Below, one piece after another: positions 24,712 through 35,018 of a stretch of 64,000 nucleotides of DNA. Below the pieces are notes generated by a model. That model worked only from the letters and a program-made list of their open reading frames with translations, searched no databases and was not told where the DNA came from. Position numbers and translations under genes: made by a program. Every line of letters starts with the position of its first letter. The stretch's first letter is position 1. This DNA comes from Schistocephalus solidus (Eukaryota > Platyhelminthes > Cestoda > Diphyllobothriidea > Diphyllobothriidae): the NCBI GenBank assembly GCA_017591395.1, contig WEDG01001396.1, positions 1 through 64,000 on the forward strand. Reading direction: 5' to 3'.

Positions 24712-24762
24712 CGTTAGGGGACTGGGAGGTCACTGTTGCGTTCTGCTGGCTGGTGGCACCAC
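24712..24762 (-). CDS. 51-bp micro-exon cassette, copy 4
   Basis: Same sequence and flanks as copy 2; it sits 298 bp above the 42-bp cassette of its unit. Confidence 0.52.
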
Positions 24763-25114
24763 CTGAGTACAGCAATGGGTGAAAAATAAGCAAGGGATGT
24801 GTAAGCATGAATAAGGGATATTTGCAACCATAGAGTGAAATGTATATTCTGTTCATAAGATTTCTGCACCATAACAATTTTCCCCTCGTTTTGCATTTCT
24901 GAACCATCGACAATCACATAGTTACAGCAAATATCCATCGTGTGTTTGCTCTAGGTTAACATGATATGATCTGTTCCTGCACAGGGGTGATTATCTGGAG
25001 CTCGCAATATTTAAAGTGGTTGTTTTCTGAACAGAGGAGTTCGGTTTCGTACCAGGTAAGAGCTATCCATATGGTGCAGGCCGATAACGGAATGCTAATA
25101 TAATTACTACTCAC

Positions 25115-25240
25115 ACCGACAAACGACAACAAAAATACAGCTTGCAAACCCACCAAATATAAAAATACGAATATTTGTTTTATACTCGTGATTTGCCACT
25201 CCGCCTGTATCATGCTAAGTGCAACGATAGTGGTAAGCAT
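25115..25240 (-). CDS. Hydrophobic exon, copy 4
   Basis: ATG at 25240; the hydrophobic core reads IFVFLYLVGLQAVFLLSFVG before gtgagt, with Tyr and Gln replacing Cys and Leu of copy 3. Confidence 0.42.
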
Positions 25241-25664
25241 CTGTTCGATTTTTTCAAATTAAGGTCAGTTTCCTGCGAACAAAACGCATTCAACCTATGG
25301 TATAGCTGTTTAAATCAAAAAGCTAGGGCTCTAGTTCTATCGAAATTATCTCTTGCATTATAAATGTCGCAGGTATGTCTATACGTCATTGTGAAAAATC
25401 GACCGTGGATTATATAACAATCGTTATTTTTAGCAGAATCTACACCTAACATGTGTTTATGCACATGGATTGCTGGGCTAGAGAGTATGACTTCCATTTC
25501 AACTATGAAATACTGCTAGTGGCCAGCACAACTGTCACAGATTTCAATAGTCACGCTTTTGTGTATAATTGTGAAATTTTACAGCTCTCACCACACCCAA
25601 AACTGAGTATATCGGGTTTTCCCAAAAAGAATAAACTAAGATGCGTATGTGATTGCGCACTTAC

Positions 25665-25752
25665 CGGTAAACAACTGGGAGGATGATATTGTGCTTTGAT
25701 CCGTTGCTGCGGCAGGTGAATCCAGCAGTGGAAGAAAAAGAAGACAGTACAT
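25665..25752 (-). CDS. Signal-peptide exon or 42-bp cassette, copy 6
   Basis: ATG at 25752; the core reads LLFLPLLDSPAAA (Pro for Gln) and the cassette has Ile-Ser-Ser-Ser. The 42-bp form is 25665-25706. All splice signals are kept. Confidence 0.5.
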
Positions 25753-26334
25753 TTTTAGATACAGTAAGGGGAGTGTGCAGATATGGAATGTCGAGTTAAT
25801 TGTGTGCCCATATCTACAACGAAATAGACAAAGTTCTTACGTTCCCTCTCATAAGGTACTCGATTGGCCCCTACTTGTCAAAAAGATGGAATCGAACTGC
25901 TCCTCAAAATTAACTCAGCTCTGTATTCCCAAGACTACAATTCGCCTGCGGAACAGAAGTTTGTGACAGGCTCTAATCCTCACATATCCCCTTAAAAATG
26001 AAGGCGGTTGGAAACCTACATACCTTTGTTACTTGTTAAGATTTATATTCCACAGGTGTCGTTCATCTTGACAGTAAGCATCACATGACATATGTCATTT
26101 TCCCCAGAATCTACAACCAACATGTGGTTATGCACATGGATTTCTGGGCTAGAGAGTATGTCTTCCATTTCAACTATGGAATACGGCCAGTGGCCAGCAC
26201 AACTGTCACAGATTTCAATTTTCACGCTTTTGTGTATAATTGTGAAATTTCACAGCTCTCACCACATCCAAAACTTAGTATTTCGGGCTTTTCAAAAAGG
26301 ATAAACTAAGATGCGTATGTGATTGCCCACTTAC

Positions 26335-26422
26335 CTGTAAACAACTGGGAGGATGCTACTGTGCTTTGATCCGTTGCTGCGGCAGGTGAATCCAGCAGTT
26401 GAAGAAAAAGAAGACAGTACAT
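26335..26422 (-). CDS. Signal-peptide exon or 42-bp cassette, copy 7
   Basis: ATG at 26422; the cassette has Val for Ile, and the last full codon is ACA instead of ACC (synonymous Thr). The 42-bp form is 26335-26376, donor gtaagt intact. Confidence 0.5.
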
Positions 26423-26636
26423 TTTTTTAGATACAGTAAGGGGAGTGTGCAGATATGGAATGTCGAGTTAATTGTGTGCACATTTCATCCACGAAATAGA
26501 AAAAGATCTCCCGTTTAATAGGTCGTCTCCTATCTGTGGTTGAGGGGATGCGGCTTGATCTCACCGCACCCAACAGTCGGTGCTTCAGCCTTTGCCAAGG
26601 GAATTTATGGAGAGACGTCAGCTATTGGGCACTTAC

Positions 26637-26687
26637 CGTTAGGGGACTGGGAGGTCACTGTTGCGTTCTGCTGGCTGGTGGCACCAC
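26637..26687 (-). CDS. 51-bp micro-exon cassette, copy 5
   Basis: Same as copy 2. The next 51-bp copy is 2594 bp away rather than 1925 because a third 671-bp subunit lies between them. Confidence 0.52.
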
Positions 26688-27039
26688 CTGAGTACAGCAA
26701 TGGGTGAAAAATAAGCAAGGGATGTGTAAGCATGAATAAGGGATATTTGCAACCATAGAGTGAAATGTATCTTCTGTTCATAAGATTTCTGCACCATAAC
26801 AATTTTCCCCTCGTTTTGCATTTCTGAACCATCGACAATCACATAGTTACAGCAAATATCCATCGTGTGTTTGCTCTAGGTTAACATGATATGATCTGTT
26901 CCTGCACAGGGGTGCTTATCTGTAGCTCGCAATATATATATTGGTTGTTTTCTGAACAGAGGAGTTAGATTTCGTACCAGGTAAGAGCTATCCATATGGT
27001 GCAGGCCGATAACGGAATGCTAATATAATTACTACTCAC

Positions 27040-27165
27040 ACCGACAAAAGACAACAAAAATACAGCTAGCAAGCCCACCAAACATAAAAATACGAATATT
27101 GGTTTTATACTCGTGATTTGCCACTCCGCCTGTATCATGCTAAGTGCAACGATAGTGGTAAGCAT
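27040..27165 (-). CDS. Hydrophobic exon, copy 5
   Basis: ATG at 27165; same residues as copy 3 and donor gtgagt. Confidence 0.44.
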
Positions 27166-27590
27166 CTGTTCGATTTTTTCAAATTAAGGTCGGTTTCTTG
27201 CGAACAAAACGCATTCAACCTATGGTATAGCTGTTTAAATCAAAAAGCTAGGGCTCTAGTTCTATCGAAATTATCTCTTGCATAATAAATGTCGCAGGTA
27301 TGTCTATACGTCATTCCGAAAAATCGACCGTGGATTATATAACAATCGTCATTTTTAGCAGAATCTACACCTAACATGTGTTTATGCACATGGATTGCTG
27401 GGCTAGAGAGAGTATGACTTCCATTTCAACCATGAAATACTGCTAGTGGCCAGCACAACTGTCACAGATTTCAATAGTCACGCTTTTGTGTATAATTGTG
27501 AAATTTCACAGCTCTCACCACACCCAAAACTTCGTATTTCGGGCTTTCCAAAAAGAATAAACTAAGATGCGTATGTGATTGCGCACTTAC

Positions 27591-27678
27591 CGGTAAACAA
27601 CTGGGAGGATGATATTGTGCTTTGATCCGTTGCTGCGGCAGGTGAATCCAGCAGTGGAAGAAAAAGAAGACAGTACAT
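27591..27678 (-). CDS. Signal-peptide exon or 42-bp cassette, copy 8
   Basis: ATG at 27678; LLFLPLLDSPAAA form with Ser-Ser-Ser. First (lowest-coordinate) member of the only triplet of 671-bp subunits. The 42-bp form is 27591-27632. Confidence 0.5.
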
Positions 27679-28261
27679 TTTTAGATACAGTAAGGGGAGT
27701 GTGCAGATATGGAATTTCGAGTTAATTGTGTGCCCATATCTACAACGAAATAGACAAAGTTCCCACGCTTGCCTCTCATAAGGTAGTCTATTTGCCCCTT
27801 CCTGTCAAAAAGATGGAATCGAACTGCTCCTCAAAATTAACTCAGCTCTGTATTCCCAAGACTTCAATTCGCCTGCGGAACAGAAGTTTGTGACAGGCTC
27901 TAATCCCTCACATATCCCTTAAAAATGAAGGCGGTTGGAAACCTACATACCTTTGTTACTTGTTAAGATTTATATTCCACAGGTGTCGTTCATCTTGACA
28001 GTAAGCATCACATGACTCATGTCATTTTCCCCAGAATCTACAACCAACATGTGTTTATGCACATGGATTTCTGGGCTAGAGAGTATGTCTTCCATTTCAA
28101 CTATGGAATACGGCCAGTGGCCAGCACAACTGTCACAGATTTCAATTTTCACGCTTTTGTGTATAATTGTGAAATTTCACAGCTCTCACCACACCCAAAA
28201 CTTCGTATTTCGGGCTTTCCAAAAAGAATAAACTAAGATGCGTATGTGATTGCGCACTTAC

Positions 28262-28349
28262 CGGTAAACAACTGGGAGGATGATATTGTGCTTTGATCCG
28301 TTGCTGCGGCAGGTGAATCCAGCAGTTGAAGAAAAAGAAGACAGTACAT
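28262..28349 (-). CDS. Signal-peptide exon or 42-bp cassette, copy 9
   Basis: ATG at 28349; middle member of the triplet. It is a hybrid: its left part matches the member type at 27591 (gatgatattg) and its right part the type at 28933 (gcagttgaag), as expected of unequal crossing-over. The 42-bp form is 28262-28303. Confidence 0.5.
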
Positions 28350-28932
28350 TTTTAGATACAGTAAGGGGAGTGTGCAGATATGGAATTTCGAGTTAATTGT
28401 GTGCCCATATCTACAACGAAATAGACAAAGTTCCCACGCTTGCCTCTCATAAGGTAGTCTATTTGCCCCTTCCTGTCAAAAAGATGGAATCGAACTGCTC
28501 CTCAAAATTAACTCAGCTCTGTATTCCCAAGACTTCAATTCGCCTGCGGAACAGAAGTTTGTGACAGGCTCTAATCCTCACATATCCCCTTAAAAATGAA
28601 GGCGGTTGGAAACCTACATACCTTTGTTACTTGTTAAGATTTATATTCCACAGGTGTCGTTCATCTTGACAGTAAGCATCACATGACTCATGTCATTTTC
28701 CCCAGAATCTACAACCAACATGTGTTTATGCACATGGATTTCTGGGCTAGAGAGTATGTCTTCCATTTCAACTATGGAATACGGCCAGTGGCCAGCACAA
28801 CTGTCACAGATTTCAATTTTCACGCTTTTGTGTATAATTGTGAAATTTCACAGCTCTCACCACATCCAAAACTTAGTATTTCGGGCTTTTCAAAAAGGAT
28901 AAACTAAGATGCGTATGTGATTGCCCACTTAC

Positions 28933-29020
28933 CGGTAAACAACTGGGAGGATGCTATTGTGCTTTGATCCGTTGCTGCGGCAGGTGAATCCAGCAGTTGA
29001 AGAAAAAGAAGACAGTACAT
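28933..29020 (-). CDS. Signal-peptide exon or 42-bp cassette, copy 10
   Basis: ATG at 29020; same peptide as the reference copy, donor gtaagtgggc. The 42-bp form is 28933-28974. Confidence 0.5.
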
Positions 29021-29230
29021 TTTTAGATACAGTAAGGGGAGTGTGCAGATATGGAATGTCGAGTTAATTGTGTGCACATTTCATCCACGAAATAGAAAAA
29101 GATCTCCCGTTTAATAGGTCGTCTCCTATCTGTGGTTGAGGATGCGGCTTGATCTCACCGCACCCAACAGTCGGTGCTTCAGCCTTTGCCAAGGGAATTT
29201 ATGGAGAGACGTCAGCTATTGGGCACTTAC

Positions 29231-29281
29231 CGTTAGGGGACTGGGAGGTCACTGTTGCGTTCTGCTGGCTGGTGGCACCAC
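29231..29281 (-). CDS. 51-bp micro-exon cassette, copy 6
   Basis: Same as copy 2, 298 bp above the cassette at 28933. Confidence 0.52.
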
Positions 29282-29633
29282 CTGAGTACAGCAATGGGTG
29301 AAAAATAAGCAAGGGATGTGTAAGCATGAATAAGGGATATTTGCAACCATAGAGTGAAATGTATCTTCTGTTCATAAGATTTCTGCACCATAACAATTTT
29401 CCCCTCGTTTTGCATTTCTGAACCATCGACAATCACATAGTTACAGCAAATATCCATCGTGTGTTTGCTCTAGGTTACCATGATATGACCTGTTCCTGCA
29501 CAGGGGTGCTTATCTGTAGCTCACAATATATATATTGGTTGTTTTCTGAACAGAGGAGTTAGATTTCGTACCAGGTAAGAGCTATCAATATGGTGCAGGC
29601 CGATAACGGAATGCTAATATAATTACTACTCAC

Positions 29634-29791
29634 ACCGACAAAAGACAACAAAAATACAGCTAGCAAGCCCACCAAACATAAAAATACGAATATTGGTTTT
29701 ATACTCGTGATTTGCCACTCCGCCTGAATCATGCTAAGTGCAACGATTGTGGTAAGTATCTGTTCGATTTTTTCAAATTGAGGTCGGTTTC
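29634..29791 (-). CDS. Hydrophobic exon, copy 6 (open from the upstream acceptor)
   Basis: The only copy open from the acceptor-like ttgttcgcag: with one incoming base it reads GNRPQFEKIEQILTTIVAL and on into the hydrophobic span. The usual TAA after Arg-Pro is CAA here, and the first ATG is ATA. Between that acceptor and the weak phase-1 donor (at 29636) it is 156 bp, a multiple of 3, so this copy could serve as a phase-1 symmetric membrane-segment cassette. With the strong donor it would end in phase 0. Confidence 0.45.
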
Positions 29792-30183
29792 CTGCGAACA
29801 AAACGCATTCAACCTATGGTATAGCTGTTAAAATCAAAAAGCTAGGGCTCTAGTTCTATCGAAATTATCTCTTGCATAATAAATGTCGCAGGTATGTCTA
29901 TACGTCATTCCGAAAAATCAACCGTGGATTATATAACAATCGTCATTTTTAGCAGAATCTACACCTAACATGTGTTTATGCACATGGATTGCTGGGCTAG
30001 AGAGTATGACTTCCATTTCAACTATGAAATACTGCTAGTGGCCAGCACAACTGTCACAGATTTCAATAGTCACGCTTTTGTGTATAATTGTGAAATTTCA
30101 CAGCTCTCACTGCACCAAAAACTTCAGTATTTCGGGCTTTTCAAAAAGAATAAACTAAGATGCGTATGTGATTGCCCACTTAC

Positions 30184-30271
30184 CGGTAAACAACTGGGAG
30201 GATGCTATTGTGCTTTGATCCGTTGCTGCGGCAGGTGAATCCAGCAGTTGAAGAACAAGAAGACAGGACAT
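30184..30271 (-). CDS. Signal-peptide exon or 42-bp cassette, copy 11
   Basis: ATG at 30271; core reads MSCLLVLQLLDSPAAAT. Donor gtaagtgggc and acceptor intact. The 42-bp form is 30184-30225. Confidence 0.5.
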
Positions 30272-30852
30272 TTTTAGATACATGAAGGGGAGTGTGCAGA
30301 TATGGAATTTCGAGTTAATTGTGTGCCCATATCTACAACGCAATAGACAAAGTTCCCACGTTTGCCTCTCATAAGGTAGTCTATTTGCCCCTTCCTGTCA
30401 AAAAGATGGACTCGAACAGCTCTTCAAAATTAACTCAGCTCTGTATTCCCAGGACTTCAATTCGCCAGCGGAACATAAGTTTGTGACATGCTCTCATCCT
30501 CACACATCCCCTTTAAAATGAAGGCGGTTGGAATCCTACATACCTTTGTTACTTGGTAAGATATATATTCCGCAGGTGTCGTTCATCTTGACAGTAAGCA
30601 TCCCATGACTCATGCCATTTTCCCCATAATCTACAACCAACATGTGTTTGCACATGGATTTCTGGGCTAGAGATTATGTATTCCATTTCAAATATGGAAT
30701 ACGGCCAGTGGCCAGCACAACTGTCACAGATATCAATAGTCACGCTTGTGTGTATAATTGTGAAATTTCAAAGCTGTCACCGCACCCAAAACTTAGTATT
30801 TCGGGCTTTCCCAAATGGATAAACTAAGATGTGTATGTGATTGCGCATTAAC

Positions 30853-30894
30853 CGGTAAACAACTAGGAGGATGCTGTTGTGCTTTGATCCGTTA
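30853..30894 (-). pseudogene. 42-bp cassette, copy 12, decayed signals
   Basis: Length 42 is kept, but the donor is gttaat instead of gtaagt, and an extra base upstream puts the ATG (30.94 kb) out of frame with the cassette. Probably inactive. Confidence 0.45.
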
Positions 30895-31710
30895 CTGCGG
30901 CAGGTGAATCCAGCAGTTTGAAGAACAAGAAGACAGGCCATTTTTAGATACATTAAAGGGAGTGTGCAGATATGGTATTTCGAGTTATTGTGTGCACATT
31001 TCTACCATGAAACAGACAAAGTTCCCACGTTTGCCTTTCATAACGTACTCGATTGGCCCCTATCTGTCAAAGAATGGTTTTCGAACTACTCCTTAAAATA
31101 AACTCAGCTCTGCATTCCCAGGACTTCTATTTGCCAGCGGAACAGAAGTTGATGACATGCTCCCATCCTCACAAAAACCCCTTAAAAATTGAAGACGGAT
31201 GGAAACCTACATACCTCAGTTACTTGTAAAGATATATATTCCGCGGGTGTCATTCATCTTGACAGTTAGCATCCCATGTGTCACATAAGTTGCTTTGTTA
31301 ACAGTGCACTAAATTCAGCGAAAGATCTCTTATCCGATAATGGAATATATTAAACAAAACTAAATAAGCTTTCGAAATATTCTACAAAAATTATAGCTTC
31401 CTGACATTGCTCGTCAATGCACGAGGCAATACCAGTTCAAGGGAAAAATATTTCAATAAGTTGGACCAGTCTGTCGCCAAAAACAACTAGCTGGCGACCC
31501 CTGACTCCCAAAGAATTTATATGAAATCGTTGAGGGGCAGTTCAAGAAACACTGCATACAGACAGCGTATACGGCTTTAACAACTGCGTTGACACAGTTT
31601 TTGTATCGTAAGTTCAGGGTCGGTTATTTCCTCAGAAGATAAAGCATATATATAATAACAGAATAGGTAAATTGACAACAACGTCGTCATCGCCTCAGCA
31701 ACATCAAAAA

Positions 31711-31919
31711 TCATGTCAATTTGACGTGTGTCGTGGCTGTCAGCTCCAATTTGCCTACAACAGCAGTCTTCAACTGCATTGCATAGCCATCACTTTGAAG
31801 TGTCAACCGGCTAAAAAACCTGTTACAGCGACCTAGACATCCATTTTGGTAGTGGCCGTAGAAATACTTCTTCCAATCACCGGGATATGGGAACATATGC
31901 TACTTGTTATTGCTATCGC
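31711..31919 (-). pseudogene. Terminal exon, copy 3 (stop just after the acceptor)
   Basis: Same exon as at 20.4-20.6 kb. After the acceptor (gatgacttag) it reads Gly-Asp-Ser-Asn-Asn-Lys and then TAG, because AAG-AAG-AAT of copy 2 is AAG-TAG-CAT here. If used, the protein would end there. The downstream frame (FPYPGDWKK to HVKLT, stop at 31711) remains open and nearly identical to copy 2. Confidence 0.45.
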
Positions 31920-32156
31920 CTAAGTCATCTACTGCGTTGCACAGGTCTTCTACGCCGCTCATTGCTGCCTAAGAGCGCAAGACTTATGAGTAAACTAGGC
32001 AGTTCTGCAACCTGCAAAGTGCAACTGACAGACACTGTGATAGGTCCTCCCATGTCTGTGGTTGCGAATGCGGCTTAATCTCACCGCACCCAACAGTCGG
32101 TGCTTCAGCCTTTGCCAAGGGAATTTATGGAGAGACGTCAGCTATTGGGCACTTAC

Positions 32157-32207
32157 CGTTAGGGGACTGGGAGGTCACTGTTGCGTTCTGCTGGCTGGTG
32201 GCACCAC
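32157..32207 (-). CDS. 51-bp micro-exon cassette, copy 7
   Basis: Cassette and both splice dinucleotides intact; the upstream pyrimidine stretch is slightly shorter (ttatttcaccc instead of ttatttttcaccc). Next in transcription order is the terminal exon at 31.9 kb. Confidence 0.52.
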
Positions 32208-32557
32208 CTGAGTACAGCAATGGGTGAAATAAGCAAGGGATGTGTAAGCATGAATAAGGGATCTTTGCAACCATAGAGTGAAATGTATCTTCTGTTCATA
32301 AGATTTCTGCACCATAACAATTTTCCCCTCGTTTTGCATTTCTGAACCATCGACATTCACATTGTTACAGCAAATATACATCGTGTGTTTGCTCTAGGTT
32401 ACCATGATATGACCTGTTCCTGCACAGGGGTGCTTATCTGTAGCTCGCAATATATATATTGGTTGTTTTCTGAACAGAGGAGTTAGATTTCGTACCAGGT
32501 AAGAGCTATCCATATGGTGCAGGCCGATAACGGAATGCTAATATAATTACTACTCAC

Positions 32558-32683
32558 ACCGACAAAAGACAACAAAAATACAGCTAGCAAGCCCACCAAA
32601 CATAAAAATACGAATATTGGTTTTATACTCGTGATTTGCCACTCCGCCTGTATCATGCTAAGTGCAACGATAGTGGTAAGCAT
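32558..32683 (-). CDS. Hydrophobic exon, copy 7
   Basis: ATG at 32683; same residues as copy 3, donor gtgagt. Confidence 0.44.
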
Positions 32684-33105
32684 CTGTTCGATTTTTCAAA
32701 TTAAGGTCGGTTTCCTGCGAACAAAACGCATTCAACCTATGGTATAGCTGTTTAAATCAAAAAGCTAGGGCTCTAGTTCTATCGAAATTATCTCTTGCAT
32801 AATAAATGTCGCAGGTATGTCTATACGTCATTCCGAAAAATCGACCGTGGATTATATAACAATCGTCATTTTTAGCAGAATCTACACTTAACATGTGTTT
32901 ATGCACATGGATTGCTGGGCTAGAGAGTATGACTTCCGTTTCAACTATGAAATACTGCTAGTGGCCAGCACAACTGTCACAGATTTCAATAGTCACGCTT
33001 TTGTGTATAATTGTGAAATCGCACAGCTCTCACCACACCCAAAACTTCGTATTTCGGGCTTTCCAAAAAGAATAAACTAAGATGCGTATGTGATTGCGCA
33101 CTTAC

Positions 33106-33193
33106 CGGTAAACAACTGGGAGGATGATATTGTGCTTTGATCCGTTGCTGCGGCAGGTGAATCCAGCAGTTGAAGAAAAAGAAGACAGGACAT
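33106..33193 (-). CDS. Signal-peptide exon or 42-bp cassette, copy 13
   Basis: ATG at 33193; MSCLLFLQLLDSPAAAT then DQSTISSSQLFT. Single, not doubled. The 42-bp form is 33106-33147. It is followed in transcription order by the hydrophobic exon (32.68), the 51-bp cassette (32.2) and the terminal exon (31.9), the simplest complete-looking order in the array. Confidence 0.5.
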
Positions 33194-33538
33194 TTTTAGA
33201 TACAGTAAGGGGAGTGTGCAGATATGGAATGTCGAGTTAATTGTGTGCAAAAATCTATCCCAAAATGCATTAAGCTCTCGCGTTTGCCTTTCATAAGATA
33301 CACAATAACGCTCTTCCCGCCAAAGAAATTGGCTTGAACTACTCCTAAAATTCACCTGAACTCAGCATTCGCAGGAATTTAATTCACATGCGAAACTGAA
33401 GTTGATAAATAGCTCTGTTCCCTTTGTAATTTTTGCGTGACAGCGCAAAATACACAAGCCAGATACTCCGCAGTGGCCTACAATAACTTTACGAGCCTCG
33501 TTGGGAATCTTGAGGACAGGGTTGGCTATTTAAGCAGA

Positions 33539-33828
33539 TTATATGCTTTCTACCCAGCACCGTATATAGACAACGGAAATTGACAGGATTATCATCGACA
33601 AAATCATCTGCAGTACAAACCTCGTCAATGTGACGTGTGGTTTGACAGTCAGCTCGAATTTGCGTGCAACGACAGTCTTCAGACGAATTGCATAGCCGTC
33701 TCTTTGAAGTTTCAACCGGCTAATAAACCTGTCACAGCGACCTAGACATCCATTTTGGTAGTGGCCGTAGACATGGTTCTTCCAAACATCAGGATATGGG
33801 AGCATATGCTACTTGTCATTGCTATCAC
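33539..33828 (-). pseudogene. Terminal exon, copy 4 (membrane-anchored form)
   Basis: Diverged copy of the terminal exon. After acceptor gatacag, GT-GAT-AGC leads to an in-frame TAG (as in copy 3). The downstream frame from ATG 33805 is open for 88 codons: GHYQNGCLGRCDRF keeps the two cysteines, and a C-terminal hydrophobic span FVLQMILSMIILSISVVYI follows with Arg-Cys after it, then a stop near 33539. Here the position of the TGA in copies 2 and 3 reads CGA, so the anchor is in frame. This may be the ancestral form: a short ectodomain with a C-terminal membrane helix. It could equally be a single-exon start at 33805. Confidence 0.45.
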
Positions 33829-34065
33829 CTGTATCATCTCCTGCGTTGCACAGGTGTTCTTAACTGCTACTTGCTACCTAAGAGCGCAAGACTTATGAGT
33901 AAACTAGGCAGTTCTGCAACCTGCAAAGTGCAACTGACAGACACTGTGATAGGTCCTCCCATGTCTGTGGTTGCGAATGCGGCTTGATCTCACCACACCC
34001 AACAGTCGGTGCTTCAAGCTTTATCAAGGGGATTAATGGAGAGACGTCAGCTATTGGGCACTTAC

Positions 34066-34116
34066 CGTTAGGGGACTGGGAGGTCACTGTTGCGTTCTGC
34101 TGGCTGGTAGCACCAC
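34066..34116 (-). CDS. 51-bp micro-exon cassette, copy 8
   Basis: Only a synonymous difference (GCT for GCC Ala) inside the cassette, although the DNA on its far side (34.14-34.4 kb) is strongly diverged from the other units. Higher conservation of the exon than of the neighbouring intron is what selection would give, but gene conversion would also explain it. Confidence 0.55.
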
Positions 34117-34468
34117 CTGAGTACAGCAATGGGTGAAAAATAAGAAAGTTATGTGTTAGTTCGAATGAAGGATATTTGCATGTATAATGTGACATTTAAC
34201 TTCTGGGCATAAGCTTTCTGTACCATAAATTGCTCCCCACATGCCCCGCAAAATTTGTCCCTCATTTTGCTTTTCAGCTCCATCAACATTCCCATGGTTA
34301 CAACAAATTACCATCTCGTATTTGCAGTAGGTAGCCATGATCTGCCCTGTTCTTTCACAGGGGTTTTTATATGTAGCTCGCAATATTTTCTAGCTATTTA
34401 CGAACAAGTTTTCATCTTACCAGATGCCAGTTGTACCTATGCTTTATAAATTGAACCACAGTCTTTAC

Positions 34469-34636
34469 CTTAAATAGCACAACCAGTAAAGCCACCACAC
34501 ACAACGATATTAATAGTATTTTTTCTCTCACGTTTTTTCTCGTTACCTGCCTCATCATTGGCATCCTGAGGGTATGATATATCGTTGGGTTTTTTTTGAG
34601 GTTCATCTCGATTTTGCTTTCACCACACACATTCAA
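34469..34636 (-). CDS. Hydrophobic exon, copy 8 (diverged, outermost)
   Basis: Frame from ATG 34636 with later ATGs (MPMMRQVTRK), then ILLISLCVVALLVVLF and the donor-like gtaaag in phase 0, the same phase as the strong donor of the other copies. Sequence is only distantly similar to copy 3, yet the basic flank, hydrophobic span and donor are all kept. Candidate first exon of the locus. Confidence 0.45.
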
Positions 34637-34976
34637 CTTGCAGCATTGTTGCCGTTTGATTTGTCGACCATCTCATTAACCTGTTCCATCTATGTCTTCT
34701 TCCGTGCTTTGAGCACATAGGGTGGTGGCCATTGTGGTCGCCAGTAGCATGTTGGTCTTCAGGCAGCTATTTTATGCTTCAGATTGCTGCCTTAGACAGC
34801 AGGTTTTCTATTTCAATCATGGGTTACTGTGAGTGGCGAGCTTAACTCCTAGCGATTATAATAGTTGCACTTCTGCATATAAGTGTGAATTAGTCCGGAG
34901 CTCACCACACCCAACAAACGCTAATTCAGGCTTTCCAAATCAAACAATGTACAGTCGTCAGTCATTGCACATTTAC

Positions 34977-35018
34977 CGTAGACCAGATTGGATTATGCTG
35001 TTGTGATCCTCTCCGTGG
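34977..35018 (-). pseudogene. 42-bp cassette, copy 14, ancient and broken
   Basis: Exactly 42 bp between ttttgtag and gtaaatgtgcaat, aligned with the other cassettes, but with an in-frame TAA after Thr-Thr-Ala. Marks the old edge of the array. Confidence 0.45.

Noticed and set aside
22239..28907. Plus-strand frames of 70-77 codons repeated through the micro-exon array (MTHVIFPRIYNQHV and similar)
   Set aside because: They are open only because the repeats are nearly identical; they overlap in two plus frames, are broken by stops in diverged copies, and show no domain or signal.
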